Positions 23,874-34,640 are shown, numbered from the stretch's first letter. The stretch: DNA of 64,000 nt from Pseudomonas sp. UBA4617 (GCF_002386445.1 NZ_DGIR01000002.1:62001-126000); one strand, 5' to 3'. Numbers and translations: made by a program. Notes: generated by a model from the letters alone, not told the origin.

Positions 23874-25439
23874 TTACGGCAGCGGCGGGTTGTTCCAGCG
23901 CTGTACGGTGACGATCATGTGCCCTTCGCCGGTCTGGCCGCCGTCGGCCAGGGTGGCGATGACCTTCAGGTTGCCGGCGTTGTTGGTCATCATCTTGCGC
24001 GCCGGGTTGGGGCCGGCACCGCCGGGCACGAACACGCCATCGGCCTGCATCTGCCCGGCGAACTTGACGTCTTCGTCCTCGACCGCACGCTCGTTGAACG
24101 GCTCGACCTTCCAGCTGGCTGGCAGGTAGCCGATGCGCAGTGGCTGGCCGTTGGCGTCCTTGCCCCAGGCCTCGGCCTCGAAGCGGCCCTGCACCTTGGG
24201 CACCGAGGCGCCGTTTTCGCCGATGCGGGCGATGGAAAACGCCGGTACCACCTTCACTTCCTCGACCTTGTCGTACACCGCCAGGCTGACGCCCTTGAGT
24301 GCGCCTACCGCGACTTCGCGTTGGCCAGGGCTGGCGTCGGCCGCGGCGCGCGCCTTGACCCGAAGCAGGGTTGGCGTCTGCTCCAGCACTTCGACCACGT
24401 GCACCCCGGCGCCCAGGTCCGCATTGCCAGCCAGGCCGCTGCCGACCAAGGTGATCTCGCTTTCGCCGCCGGCCTTGATGAAGGCCGGCTGCACGGCCAG
24501 CAGGCGCGCCTTGTCCGCTTTCACTGCAGTAAAGTCGAGGCCGCGCTCGTCATGCTCGGCCTCGAACATGCGGCCTTTCATTTCACCGTCCAGCGCGGCG
24601 AACACCTGGCGCAGGTTGACCTCGCCAACCTTGACGGTGCCGCGCCATTCGTAGCCGTTGTAGAGGATTGCCGTGCCGCTGCCGTTGAACGGCGTGCCGT
24701 CGGCGTAGGCCCCCTTGAGCTCCACCTTGAAGGTATCGCCCTGGTCTGCGGTAACGCTCATCACCCCGCGCACATCGCCCTTGGCCAGCATGTGCCCGCT
24801 GAACGGCCACTGCCCCGGCAGCGCGTCGGCGTTCGGCTTCGCCTGCTGCCATGCGGCCCATTCCGGGCTTTCCAGTGGGTAGCGCTTGGCCAGCTCAGGC
24901 ACTACTTGCTGCAAGGCGATCGGCAGCCAGTCGCGGTCACGCGCCTGGGCCTGGTACTCGAGGGATGGCCACTGGCCGAGGTGGAAATTGACCAGGTGTT
25001 CCCATTCCTTGGCGGGGCGGCGCTGCAAGGCAACGCGGGCACCCGAGTGACAACGGCCACAGGTTTCACTGAGCTGGGTGTCGAACTGCTCGACGGTGTT
25101 CAGTCGGCGCTCCATGGCGTAACGCACGCCATCGGTCTCGCTGGGCGCCAGGCCCTGTTTGTCGGCGAGGTACTTGACCAGGGTACGGCGGTCATCGTCA
25201 CTGATCTGCAGGCCGTGCATCACCTGCATGCGCGCGATGCTCATCAGCCAGCCTTCGGGTGTTTTACGCTGGTGGCTGATACGGCTGTAGTCGTCGTTGC
25301 CTTCGGGGATATGACACCCCATGCACTTGTTCTGCAACAGGCTCGGGCCCTGCTCGGCCGCCATGGCCTGGGTGCTCAGCAGCGCGGCGGCGACCAACGC
25401 CAGTTTGCCCGCATGCCGCCGGAGTCGAGTCGTCTTCAA
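23874..25439 (-). CDS. peaA: Quinohemoprotein amine dehydrogenase alpha subunit (dihaem)
   Basis: A 521-residue precursor of the electron-transfer subunit. A Sec signal of 27 residues ends TQAMA, leaving 494 residues, the known size for P. putida. The N-terminal cytochrome c domain has two haem motifs, CMGCH (Cys39) and CGRCH, that take electrons from the quinone cofactor; later parts are beta-sandwich domains. The start is taken as TTG 25439 because GGAGG stands seven bases before it and the signal then begins normally; an in-frame ATG at 25502 has no ribosome binding site and would give a poor signal peptide. A CA motif overlaps the translation initiation region. Confidence 0.95.
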   Translation of the reverse strand: MKTTRLRRHAGKLALVAAALLSTQAMAAEQGPSLLQNKCMGCHIPEGNDDYSRISHQRKTPEGWLMSIARMQVMHGLQISDDDRRTLVKYLADKQGLAPSETDGVRYAMERRLNTVEQFDTQLSETCGRCHSGARVALQRRPAKEWEHLVNFHLGQWPSLEYQAQARDRDWLPIALQQVVPELAKRYPLESPEWAAWQQAKPNADALPGQWPFSGHMLAKGDVRGVMSVTADQGDTFKVELKGAYADGTPFNGSGTAILYNGYEWRGTVKVGEVNLRQVFAALDGEMKGRMFEAEHDERGLDFTAVKADKARLLAVQPAFIKAGGESEITLVGSGLAGNADLGAGVHVVEVLEQTPTLLRVKARAAADASPGQREVAVGALKGVSLAVYDKVEEVKVVPAFSIARIGENGASVPKVQGRFEAEAWGKDANGQPLRIGYLPASWKVEPFNERAVEDEDVKFAGQMQADGVFVPGGAGPNPARKMMTNNAGNLKVIATLADGGQTGEGHMIVTVQRWNNPPLP

Positions 25440-25455
25440 GGTCAGACCTCCACGG

Positions 25456-25466
25456 TTGTTGTTCTT
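25456..25466 (-). promoter_or_regulatory. Crc/Hfq CA motif before the alpha subunit gene
   Basis: Minus-strand AAGAACAACAA contains two overlapping AANAANAA units and is just upstream of the GGAGG site of the TTG start at 25439. It is the best-placed such motif in the island. Confidence 0.6.
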
Positions 25467-25516
25467 ATGGTTTTCGCACGCTTTGGTACAGCAGATGTGC
25501 ATGTGTCGGTGGCGAT

Positions 25517-25531
25517 ACAGGAACTGTGCCA
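25517..25531 (-). promoter_or_regulatory. Weak candidate sigma-54 promoter of the peaA operon
   Basis: Minus-strand TGGCACAGTTCCTGT has a perfect -24 box but only TG instead of TGC at -12. The spacing is right and the predicted start would leave a leader of about 65 bases. Kept only because the divergent gene has a very good -24/-12 site. Confidence 0.3.
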
Positions 25532-25640
25532 GGTGCGGTAAAAGTATTTCCTTTCAACCTGTTAGCCGGTTTTCAGCGCTTGGCCAGCATCAGGGAGTGC
25601 CAGTTGCAGCGTGCCATTTCGCGACAGGGGTGTTTCATCC

Positions 25641-25721
25641 TGAGACAGCGGCCCGCTGCGCGGCAGGCCCGCGCAGCGGGCGGAAACAGCCACTGTGTCA
25701 CCCCCGTCTCACACCGTCTCA
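25641..25721. promoter_or_regulatory. Candidate upstream activator sites (GTCTCA/TGAGAC repeats)
   Basis: CCGTCTCA occurs at 25704-25711 and again at 25714-25721 (10-base period), and TGAGACAG, its near reverse complement, at 25641-25648. They lie 85-170 bases upstream of the sigma-54 promoter at 25808, the usual distance for enhancer sites of a sigma-54 activator. Confidence 0.35.
25651..25681. repeat. 12-bp inverted repeat in the peaA-peaE intergenic region
   Basis: GCCCGCTGCGCG (25651-25662) and CGCGCAGCGGGC (25670-25681) are perfect inverted repeats with a 7-base loop. It lies between the two divergent promoters and separates the TGAGAC from the GTCTCA elements. The 422-base intergenic region otherwise holds only the promoter elements listed here. 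Confidence 0.6.
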
Positions 25722-25807
25722 ATGTGCAACAGCGCAAACCTGCAATCGCAACCTTTGAGCAGGACAAAAGCCAACCGCTTCAACGGCTTGCGACCATCAA
25801 GCCAGCT

Positions 25808-25822
25808 TGGCACGTCCATTGC
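25808..25822 (+). promoter_or_regulatory. Sigma-54 (-24/-12) promoter of peaE
   Basis: TGGCACGTCCATTGC matches the consensus TGGCAC-N5-TTGC at every defined position. The start point should be near 25834, about 28 bases before the aldehyde dehydrogenase ATG. The sigma-54 activator at 32484-34397 is the natural partner. Confidence 0.85.
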
Positions 25823-25861
25823 GCGATGCCCGTCACATCCAATCACAAGAGGCACAGCCCA

Positions 25862-27355
25862 ATGCTTTCCGAACTGCCCATCCTGCCCGCCACCCGCGCC
25901 TTCCTCGAGCGCAAGCTGAAGATGCGTATCGGCGCCGACTGGCAGGACGCCACCAGCGGCCGTACCCTGTCGTTCCGCAACCCGGCCACGGGTGACGTGC
26001 TGGGTGATGTGCCCAGCGCCGACGCCGAAGATGTCGACCGCGCCGTGCGTGCCGCGCGCCAGGCCTTCGATGACTCGCCGTGGAGCCGCCTGCGTCCGCG
26101 GGAGCGGCAGAACCTGTTGTGGCGCCTGGCCGAGCTGATGGAGCGCGACGCCCGTCAACTGGCCGAACTGGAATGCCTGAACAACGGCAAGAGCGCCGCG
26201 GTGGCCCAGGTCATGGATGTACAACTGGCCATCGACTTTCTGCGTTACATGGCCGGCTGGGCCACCAAGATCGAGGGTAGCACCGTCGAACCTTCGATGC
26301 CGTTGCTGCCCAACGCGCAGTTCCACGGGTTTGTCCGACGCGAAGCGGTGGGCGTGGTCGGTGCCATTGTCGCCTGGAACTTCCCGCTGCTGCTGGCCTG
26401 CTGGAAGCTCGGACCGGCCCTGGCCAGTGGCTGCACGGTGGTGCTCAAGCCCGCCGACGAAACACCACTGAGCGCGCTCAAGCTGGCGGAACTGGTGGAG
26501 GAAGCCGGCTACCCGGCCGGGGTGTTCAACGTGGTCACCGGCACCGGCCTGAATGCCGGTGCCGCGCTCAGCCGCCACCCTGGCGTGGACAAGCTGACCT
26601 TCACCGGCTCCACCGAGGTTGGCAAGCTGATCGGCAAGGCCGCCATGGACAACATGACCCGCGTCACCCTCGAGCTTGGCGGCAAGTCGCCGACCATCGT
26701 CATGCCCGATGCCAACCTGCAGGAGGCGGCCGCCGGCGCGGCCACGGCGATCTTCTTCAACCAGGGCCAGGTATGCTGCGCAGGTTCCCGGTTGTATGTA
26801 CACCGCAAGCACTTCGACAACGTGGTGGCCGACATCGCCGGCATCGCCAATGGCATGAAACTCGGCAGCGGCCTGGACCCGACCGTGCAGATGGGGCCAT
26901 TGATCTCGGCCAAGCAGCAGGACCGCGTCACCGGCTACATCGAGCTTGGCCGCGAACTGGGCGCGACCATCGCTTGCGGCGGCGAAGGCTTCGGGCCTGG
27001 CTACTTCGTCAAGCCGACGGTGATCGTCGATGTCGACCAGCACCATCGCCTGGTCCAGGAAGAAATCTTCGGGCCCGTGCTGGTAGCCTTGCCGTTCGAT
27101 GACCTCGACGAGGTGATCGGCATGGCCAACGACAACCCTTATGGGCTTGGGGCGAGCATCTGGTCCAACGACCTGGCTGCCGTGCACCGGATGATCCCGC
27201 GGATCAAGTCGGGGTCGGTCTGGGTCAACTGCCACAGCGCCCTCGACCCGGCCTTGCCGTTTGGTGGCTACAAGATGTCCGGCGTCGGCCGCGAGATGGG
27301 GGCGGCTGCCATCGAGCACTACACCGAGCTCAAGTCGGTACTGATCAAGCTCTGA
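25862..27355 (+). CDS. peaE: Aldehyde dehydrogenase, phenylacetaldehyde-type
   Basis: A 497-residue NAD(P)-dependent aldehyde dehydrogenase, probably oxidising phenylacetaldehyde released by the amine dehydrogenase to phenylacetate. Motifs: AWNFPLLLACWKLGPAL, cofactor loop FTGSTEVGKLI, general-base Glu in LELGGKSP, and nucleophile in FFNQGQVCCAGSR (Cys about 303). The frame is open far upstream (25526) but the sigma-54 promoter at 25808 and the family N-terminus MLSELPILPATRAFLERKL fix ATG 25862. It is divergent from peaA. In P. putida U the corresponding gene is peaE; FeaB of E. coli is the functional analogue. Confidence 0.9.
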   Translation: MLSELPILPATRAFLERKLKMRIGADWQDATSGRTLSFRNPATGDVLGDVPSADAEDVDRAVRAARQAFDDSPWSRLRPRERQNLLWRLAELMERDARQLAELECLNNGKSAAVAQVMDVQLAIDFLRYMAGWATKIEGSTVEPSMPLLPNAQFHGFVRREAVGVVGAIVAWNFPLLLACWKLGPALASGCTVVLKPADETPLSALKLAELVEEAGYPAGVFNVVTGTGLNAGAALSRHPGVDKLTFTGSTEVGKLIGKAAMDNMTRVTLELGGKSPTIVMPDANLQEAAAGAATAIFFNQGQVCCAGSRLYVHRKHFDNVVADIAGIANGMKLGSGLDPTVQMGPLISAKQQDRVTGYIELGRELGATIACGGEGFGPGYFVKPTVIVDVDQHHRLVQEEIFGPVLVALPFDDLDEVIGMANDNPYGLGASIWSNDLAAVHRMIPRIKSGSVWVNCHSALDPALPFGGYKMSGVGREMGAAAIEHYTELKSVLIKL

Positions 27356-27367
27356 TCTCAGCCTGTT

Positions 27368-27404
27368 CCGGCCTCTTCGCTGGGTTTGCCTACGAGGAGG
27401 CCGG
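27368..27404. repeat. REP-like hairpin after peaE
   Basis: CCGGCCTCTTCG and CGAGGAGGCCGG form a 12-bp stem with one mismatch, loop of 13. It may partly end or protect the peaE transcript before the porin gene. Confidence 0.55.
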
Positions 27405-27417
27405 CAAGGACACCAAA

Positions 27418-27428
27418 AACAACAATAA
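27418..27428 (+). promoter_or_regulatory. Crc/Hfq CA motif before the porin gene
   Basis: AACAACAATAA, inside a longer A-rich run, matches AANAANAA and lies eight bases before the GGAG of the gene at 27447. Confidence 0.65.
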
Positions 27429-27446
27429 AAACCATGGAGCAAACCC

Positions 27447-28760
27447 ATGAGGCACACCCTCGCCTGCACATTGGCCCTGCTGTTCGCCGCCCCCGTCAGC
27501 CAGGCCTACGAGCTGTACAACCACGATGGCAGTATTCTCAACGCCGACCTCGAAGCGCTGTTCGGCAGTTTCCACAGCGACGAAAGCTTCAACCTGGCCG
27601 GCAACCGCCAGCCCGGCAGCAGCGCCTGGCAGGAAGGCTACGTCAAGTACGGGCTCAGCGGCAGCCAGGCCCTGGCCGATAGCGGTACCCTCTACGGCGC
27701 CTTCAACCTGCTCAGCTCCGCCACCTGGGGTGATGGCGATGCTGCCGGCCTGACGCTGGGTGGTGAGCGCCGCACCGCCATCGAAGACCTGTACCTGGGC
27801 TGGCGTTCCGCCAACCTGTTCCCGACCCTGGGCGTGGACGGCGTGGATATTTCCGGCGGCCGCCAGGTGGTGACCCTCGGCGACGGTTTCCTGATCCAGG
27901 GTGACCCGGTGAACCTGGGCAAGGTCGACCTGGGTGCCAACTTCGACCGCGGCGGCGCCTACTACCTTGCCGCGCGCAAGGCCTTCGACCGCAGCGCGGT
28001 CCTGCGCCTGGGCGGCCGACAGGGTTGGCGCGGCGACCTGATGTGGCTGAAGTCCGACAACCACTACCAGGCCGATACCTCACTGGCGGTGGCCAACCTG
28101 GAGCATGTCGCCGATGCGGGTAGCGTCGGCCTGAGCTGGATCCACGGCCTCGACGTCGACCAGCGCTACGCGCAGCTCATGGGCCTGGAACATCGCGATG
28201 GCATGGACACGGCCAGCCTGCGCGGGCGCGGCAACCTGGGCGTCAAGGATCTGGAGCTGGCCGCCGAATACGTGACCCAGGACCAGACCGGAGGGCGCGA
28301 GAACGCCTGGTACCTGGAGGGCAACTGGACCTTTTCCGAACTGCCCTGGACACCCACCGCGACCTACCGCTACAGCCGCTTTTCCGAGGGCTTCGACCCA
28401 CTGTTCTACGGCCTGAGCCGTGGCTACGGCACCTGGTTCCAGGGAGAAGTGGCGGCCAACTATGCCGGGCCATTCAACAACAACACTCAGGTACATCACC
28501 TGGCGCTGAAGGGCAAGCCACGGGACAACCTGACCCTGGGCGTGCTGTACTTCGACTTCACTACGCTGGACAGCGACCTGGGCAACCAGGGTGGACGGGA
28601 GCTGGACCTGTATGTGGAATGGATGGTCAACGAGCACCTGCTGATCAGCCCCCTGGTGGGCTTCTACCAGCCTGAGCGCAGTGCGGCCAATGGCGGCACC
28701 CAACTGGGAGGGCGGGATACCGGGACCTACCTGCAGCTGATCGTCGGGACGTTCTTCTGA
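27447..28760 (+). CDS. Outer-membrane beta-barrel porin of the amine island
   Basis: A 437-residue protein with a Sec signal (about 20 residues, ending PVSQAYE) and a barrel made of alternating aromatic strands, ending in IVGTFF, the C-terminal phenylalanine needed for barrel assembly. The start ATG 27447 has GGAG seven bases upstream. It lacks the OprD-type signature I know and resembles the alginate-export/DUF1302-like barrels only in general. Its position after peaE on the same strand suggests uptake of aromatic amines or their products through the outer membrane. A GC hairpin follows the stop codon. Confidence 0.72.
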   Translation: MRHTLACTLALLFAAPVSQAYELYNHDGSILNADLEALFGSFHSDESFNLAGNRQPGSSAWQEGYVKYGLSGSQALADSGTLYGAFNLLSSATWGDGDAAGLTLGGERRTAIEDLYLGWRSANLFPTLGVDGVDISGGRQVVTLGDGFLIQGDPVNLGKVDLGANFDRGGAYYLAARKAFDRSAVLRLGGRQGWRGDLMWLKSDNHYQADTSLAVANLEHVADAGSVGLSWIHGLDVDQRYAQLMGLEHRDGMDTASLRGRGNLGVKDLELAAEYVTQDQTGGRENAWYLEGNWTFSELPWTPTATYRYSRFSEGFDPLFYGLSRGYGTWFQGEVAANYAGPFNNNTQVHHLALKGKPRDNLTLGVLYFDFTTLDSDLGNQGGRELDLYVEWMVNEHLLISPLVGFYQPERSAANGGTQLGGRDTGTYLQLIVGTFF

Positions 28761-28768
28761 CGTGCGAT

Positions 28769-28791
28769 CCGGGGCTGCGCTGCAGCCCCGG
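28769..28791. terminator. Perfect 10-bp hairpin between convergent genes
   Basis: CCGGGGCTGC and GCAGCCCCGG flank a GCT loop between the porin stop (28760) and the qhpG stop (28797). It lacks a U tract but is placed to end both transcripts. Confidence 0.6.
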
Positions 28792-28796
28792 CGATC

Positions 28797-30089
28797 TCAA
28801 GCCAAGCCCTGTTCCGTCAACCAGCGGCGCACCCCCATCTGCTGCTCCCCCGGCAGGTTTGACAGCACGGCCTCAACCGGCCGACCGCTATACAGCGCGC
28901 GCACTACCGGCGCCAGCTCCACCCCCTGCACATGCCACACCCCCAACGGCTGGTCCGCCGTCACCACCACCTCGGCCTCGTCCACCAGCCCATCACGCAA
29001 CACCGGCCGTCGCTCCACCCGCACCGCCTGCCCGTCCGCCGCCAGATGCAGCGGTTGCCTGTCCGGCCAGGCCTGACGCCGTGCCCAGAACGGCTGCTCG
29101 GCCCGGCTCTGCTCCTGCCCATGGAAGTCCCGGCCAATGCGGGCGAAGCGCAAGAACAGCTGTTCGACCCGCTGCTGGTGAAATTGCCGTGCCAATGCAG
29201 CCCGCCCGGGCCTGCGCAGCAAGGTATTGATCACCACCGGCGCCTGCAACGCCGAAGACAGCGACTGGAATATGCCGTTGCCCGACAACGGGTCAACGGC
29301 CATCGCGGCATCGCCTACCCGAATCCAGTCCGGCCCGACACATTCGCCCGCCAGAATCGCAGTACTACTGCGCGCATGCACCTGCGCCGGCACCAGCGCC
29401 CGGGCATCGAACAGCTCGGCCACCAGCGCGCTGCGGGCTCGCCGCGCAGCGCAGTACGCTGCCAAACCGGCCTTGCCCGGCAGGCCGGCGGCGTCCAGGG
29501 TGACCTGCCAGTAGCAGCGGCCATCTTCCAGCCGCGCCATCCATGCCCAGCCATCCTCCAGGCTTTCCACCGCCGATGCGGGGGTGCCTGGGGCACCCTG
29601 CCAGGTATTGAGCAGGCTGACCGTCTCCGGCCCACGCAGGCGGTCAGCCGCCAACGGGGCCTGGCGGCCGCGGGCTTCGACCAGGAAATCGGCCAGCAGT
29701 AGCTGGCCATCGTCCAGACGCACCTGGTGACCTCCGTCGTGCCGGAGTTCGCCCACCCGCCCCTCGACCACGCCCACCCCGGCGCGTTGCAGATCGTCGC
29801 GCAGCGCCCGGTCAAACTGTTGCCGGTCGAGCAGGAACTCCTGGTTCAGCTGTAGTTGCTGGCCGCCCCAGTGCACTCGGCGGGTGGCCGGCATCGCCGC
29901 CTGGCTCAGGGCACCGCCAAGGCCAGCATGACGCAAGGCGTCCAGCACCCGCTGCGAAACCCCTTCGACTGCGGCAAAGCGGCGCCAATCGGACACCACC
30001 GTGACCGCGTAGCCCAGGCGCCGCAAGCCAATCGCCGTGGCCGCACCGGCCGGGCCCGCGCCCAGCACCACGATGCACGGTTCAGGCAT
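28797..30089 (-). CDS. qhpG: FAD-dependent monooxygenase for CTQ formation (QhpG-like)
   Basis: A 430-residue flavoprotein with an N-terminal Rossmann motif VVLGAGPAGAATAIGLRRLG, the second flavin motif WIRVGDAAMAVDPLSGNGIFQ (the GD box), and a tryptophan-halogenase-like layout. In Paracoccus, QhpG adds two hydroxyls to the future quinone tryptophan of the gamma subunit after the thioethers are made. The gene starts at ATG 30089 and overlaps the protease gene by 8 bases, so it is the last gene of the regulator-exporter-protease operon. Assignment follows from its place in this island as much as from sequence. Confidence 0.85.
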   Translation of the reverse strand: MPEPCIVVLGAGPAGAATAIGLRRLGYAVTVVSDWRRFAAVEGVSQRVLDALRHAGLGGALSQAAMPATRRVHWGGQQLQLNQEFLLDRQQFDRALRDDLQRAGVGVVEGRVGELRHDGGHQVRLDDGQLLLADFLVEARGRQAPLAADRLRGPETVSLLNTWQGAPGTPASAVESLEDGWAWMARLEDGRCYWQVTLDAAGLPGKAGLAAYCAARRARSALVAELFDARALVPAQVHARSSTAILAGECVGPDWIRVGDAAMAVDPLSGNGIFQSLSSALQAPVVINTLLRRPGRAALARQFHQQRVEQLFLRFARIGRDFHGQEQSRAEQPFWARRQAWPDRQPLHLAADGQAVRVERRPVLRDGLVDEAEVVVTADQPLGVWHVQGVELAPVVRALYSGRPVEAVLSNLPGEQQMGVRRWLTEQGLA

Positions 30090-30759
30090 GCTTGGCCCCC
30101 CGTCGCTCGGGGCCGACAAACGCCGCGTGCTGGCGCAGCCAGTCGTGCACCTGCTGGGGGGGCATGCCGGGCTGCTCACGCAGCAATGCGGCAATCCTGC
30201 CGCTCAGGGCCGCGCAGCCCAGGCTCGCACCTGCCTTGTCGCCCACCCCGGCATAGCCTCCGAAGTCGGCCTGCCGCGAGCCCAGCCATGACCATTGGCC
30301 TGGGGCGCAGCGCGCATCGCCGGTGACCCGGATCACTCCCGGGTAGCTGGCCGGGTACACCGGCCCGCCTTGTGCCGGGCTGGACGCACACAACAGCACA
30401 CCCGCAGCCATGGCTTCGGCGCAAGCCTGGTGCAATACAGGCCGGTCCTGCTGCAGGCCAAGGCTGAGGTTGACCAGCGTGGCTCCCGCCTCCACCAGCC
30501 ACAGCAAGGCAGCCGCCACCTGCAATGCGCTGGTGCTGGCCTGGCCAGCGAACACCTGGGCTACCAGCAGCGGCACCGGCCCGGCCTCGCGCTGCAATGC
30601 CTCCACTACCGCGCTGCCGTGGCCGAGCTGGTCGGGCAGCGGTTCACCTTCACGCAACTGGCCGTCCTCCAGCCAGAATCGCCGTCCTCCCAGCACGCCG
30701 CGGCCCTGCATCGGTGAGCAGCCGCTGTCAATGACGCCAACGCGCAGGTCAGTGCCCAT
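30082..30759 (-). CDS. qhpE: Subtilisin-like leader protease (QhpE-like)
   Basis: A 225-residue cytoplasmic S8-family serine protease without signal peptide. The catalytic triad is visible: Asp in GVIDSGCSP (about residue 10), His in LGHGSAVVEAL, and Ser in GASLGCAALSG, which replaces the usual GTSMA motif. It is much shorter than secreted subtilisins, as is QhpE of Paracoccus, which cuts the 28-residue leader off the gamma subunit once the thioethers are in place. ATG 30759 overlaps the ABC exporter gene by 11 bases and the stop overlaps qhpG, showing tight coupling. Confidence 0.88.
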   Translation of the reverse strand: MGTDLRVGVIDSGCSPMQGRGVLGGRRFWLEDGQLREGEPLPDQLGHGSAVVEALQREAGPVPLLVAQVFAGQASTSALQVAAALLWLVEAGATLVNLSLGLQQDRPVLHQACAEAMAAGVLLCASSPAQGGPVYPASYPGVIRVTGDARCAPGQWSWLGSRQADFGGYAGVGDKAGASLGCAALSGRIAALLREQPGMPPQQVHDWLRQHAAFVGPERRGAKHA

Positions 30760-32482
30760 GCCTGATGACCTCGTGGGGCAACACCCGCAGTTGGCCGGCA
30801 TGCAGCTGCAGGTGCAGGTCGGCATCGGCCAGGGTCGAGGCGCGGTGGCTGATCAGGATGCGGGTACGGCCGGCGAACAACTGGTCGATGGCGGCGATCA
30901 CTTCGCGCTCGGTAGCTTCGTCCACTGCCGAAGTGGCCTCGTCCAGCACCAGGATCGCCGGCGCCTGCAGCACCGCGCGGGCGATCGCGATGCGTTGTTT
31001 CTGGCCGCCGGACAATTGTTGGCCGCGCTCACCGAGCAGGCCGTCCAGGCCCAGTGGCAGGCTTTCTACCAGGCTGTCCAGCCGGGCCAGCCGCACGACC
31101 CGCTCAAGCTCGGCGCGGCTGGCCTGCGGCATGCCATAGGCCAGGTTCTGCGCCAGGGTGCCGCGGAACAGCACGATGTCCTGGCTGACCACCGCGATGC
31201 GCCGGCGCAATGCAACCAGGTCCAGTTCGCGCAGGTCGATGCCGTCCAGCAGGATGCGCCCGGCGTGCGGGTCGTAGAAGCGCTGCAGCAGATCGATCAG
31301 GGTCGACTTGCCCACCCCCGAGGCACCGCTGATGGCGACTTTCAGGCCACCTGGCACACACAGCTGCACGTTGTCCAGCACCGCGCCCTGGCGCCCTTCA
31401 TGGGCAAAACTCAGCGCCTCCAGACGCAGTTCGCCCGGCCCATCGGGCATCGGCTGCGGGTTGGCCGGCGAGCGCACAGCCACCGCTTCCTGCTTCAGTT
31501 CCATTACCCGCCCAAGGCTCACGGCCATGCGCTGCACTGCCACGTACAGGCCCAGCAGGCTCTGCACCGGCCCGACCGCCATGCCCATGTAAGTGGAAAA
31601 AGCGATCAGCGCCCCCAGCTGCCAGGTGCCCTGGATCACCCACCAGCCGCCGACCAGGAATGCGCAGGCGCGGCACCAGGAGGTCAGTGTGCCGGGGATG
31701 GCCTGGGTGAAGAACTCGGTCACCTGAACCTTGAGCAACTGGCGCATGTAGCCCTGGCCCAGTTGGTCCAGGCGCCCGGCCTCGCGACTTTGCTGGCCAG
31801 CCGCCTGGATGAACTTCATCGCTGGCAGCGTTTCCACCAGAAATGACGACACATCCGCCGAACGCTCGCGCAGGTGGCGCACCTCACGCTCCACCTTGCG
31901 TCGCATCCAGCGCAGCCACAGCACCTCGATCGGCACCAGCAGCGCCAGCAACAGTGATAGCTGCCAGGACAGCACCAGCATCAGTACCACCGCGCCTGCC
32001 AGGCCGATCACCGCCGATACCGCCGAGAACAGCGAGTCCACGGCGAAACGCTGGATTTCCGCCACATCGCCATCCAGCCGCGACAGGATGTCACCGGTCC
32101 GTCGCCGGCCATAGAACGTCGGCGACAGTTGCTGCAAGTGTCGGTAAAGATCATCGCGCAGGGCAAACAGGATGCGCCCTGACAGGCGCGTATGCAGGTA
32201 GCGGTTGATCCCGGCCAGCACGGTGCCCAGCAGGCCGGCGGCGATCATGATCGCCGCCATGTGCCAGAGGGTCTGGTAATCCTTGGCCAGCAGCCCCTCG
32301 TCAATCAGCGTCTTGACCAGCCAGGGTTGCGCCAGGGCCAGCAGCGAGGCGCCCAGCGACAAGCCCAGCAACAGGCCAATGGCGCGCCGATGCGGGCGCA
32401 CGAAACCATACAGCCAGGCCAGCGCCTGACGCATGAGGAGCGGGTCGCTGGACTCCACCAGCCGGGCGAACAGGCCGCCCAT
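30749..32482 (-). CDS. qhpF: ABC exporter, half-transporter with fused ATPase (QhpF-like)
   Basis: A 577-residue inner-membrane protein with a six-helix export-type transmembrane domain (about 20-310) and a nucleotide-binding domain containing Walker A SGASGVGKST, signature LSGGQ, Walker B ILVLDEATSA and the H-loop SHRAST. It works as a homodimer. In the Paracoccus cluster the equivalent protein exports the matured gamma subunit to the periplasm, which has no Sec signal. ATG 32482 lies one base from the stop of the activator gene. There is no N-terminal C39 peptidase domain, in keeping with a separate leader protease (QhpE). Confidence 0.88.
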   Translation of the reverse strand: MGGLFARLVESSDPLLMRQALAWLYGFVRPHRRAIGLLLGLSLGASLLALAQPWLVKTLIDEGLLAKDYQTLWHMAAIMIAAGLLGTVLAGINRYLHTRLSGRILFALRDDLYRHLQQLSPTFYGRRRTGDILSRLDGDVAEIQRFAVDSLFSAVSAVIGLAGAVVLMLVLSWQLSLLLALLVPIEVLWLRWMRRKVEREVRHLRERSADVSSFLVETLPAMKFIQAAGQQSREAGRLDQLGQGYMRQLLKVQVTEFFTQAIPGTLTSWCRACAFLVGGWWVIQGTWQLGALIAFSTYMGMAVGPVQSLLGLYVAVQRMAVSLGRVMELKQEAVAVRSPANPQPMPDGPGELRLEALSFAHEGRQGAVLDNVQLCVPGGLKVAISGASGVGKSTLIDLLQRFYDPHAGRILLDGIDLRELDLVALRRRIAVVSQDIVLFRGTLAQNLAYGMPQASRAELERVVRLARLDSLVESLPLGLDGLLGERGQQLSGGQKQRIAIARAVLQAPAILVLDEATSAVDEATEREVIAAIDQLFAGRTRILISHRASTLADADLHLQLHAGQLRVLPHEVIRHGH

Positions 32483-32483
32483 T

Positions 32484-34397
<1,914 letters not shown>

Positions 34398-34516
34398 TTG
34401 TTGCTCCAGCTGTGCCGTGGATCGGGCAACGGGCTTGGTTTTTTTCCGCAGTGTGCGGGAGATTTTCATGGGCGTCGAGGTGCATGCCTCATGAGGTGTG
34501 GCGCCTGTGAGATCGA

Positions 34517-34551
34517 GCGCCGCCCGCGCGGCGCATCGCGGATAAATCCGC
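34517..34551. repeat. REP-like hairpins upstream of the activator gene
   Basis: GCGCCGC/GCGGCGC (34517-34534) and GCGGAT/ATCCGC (34538-34551) are two adjacent perfect inverted repeats; the second with the following CTCCCACA is REP-like. They lie in the 243-base gap between the activator start and the end of the pseudopilin gene; nothing else was seen there. Confidence 0.6.
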
Positions 34552-34640
34552 TCCCACACTTGTTGCAACGTGGCCATGCCTGTGAAGCCATGGTTGTCAG
34601 CCGGTTTGTATGGCTCAAGACCTGCACCAAGGCAGGCGTT

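Noticed and set aside
25709..27469. A 586-residue minus-strand frame opposite peaE
   Set aside because: Antisense shadow of the aldehyde dehydrogenase and its upstream region.
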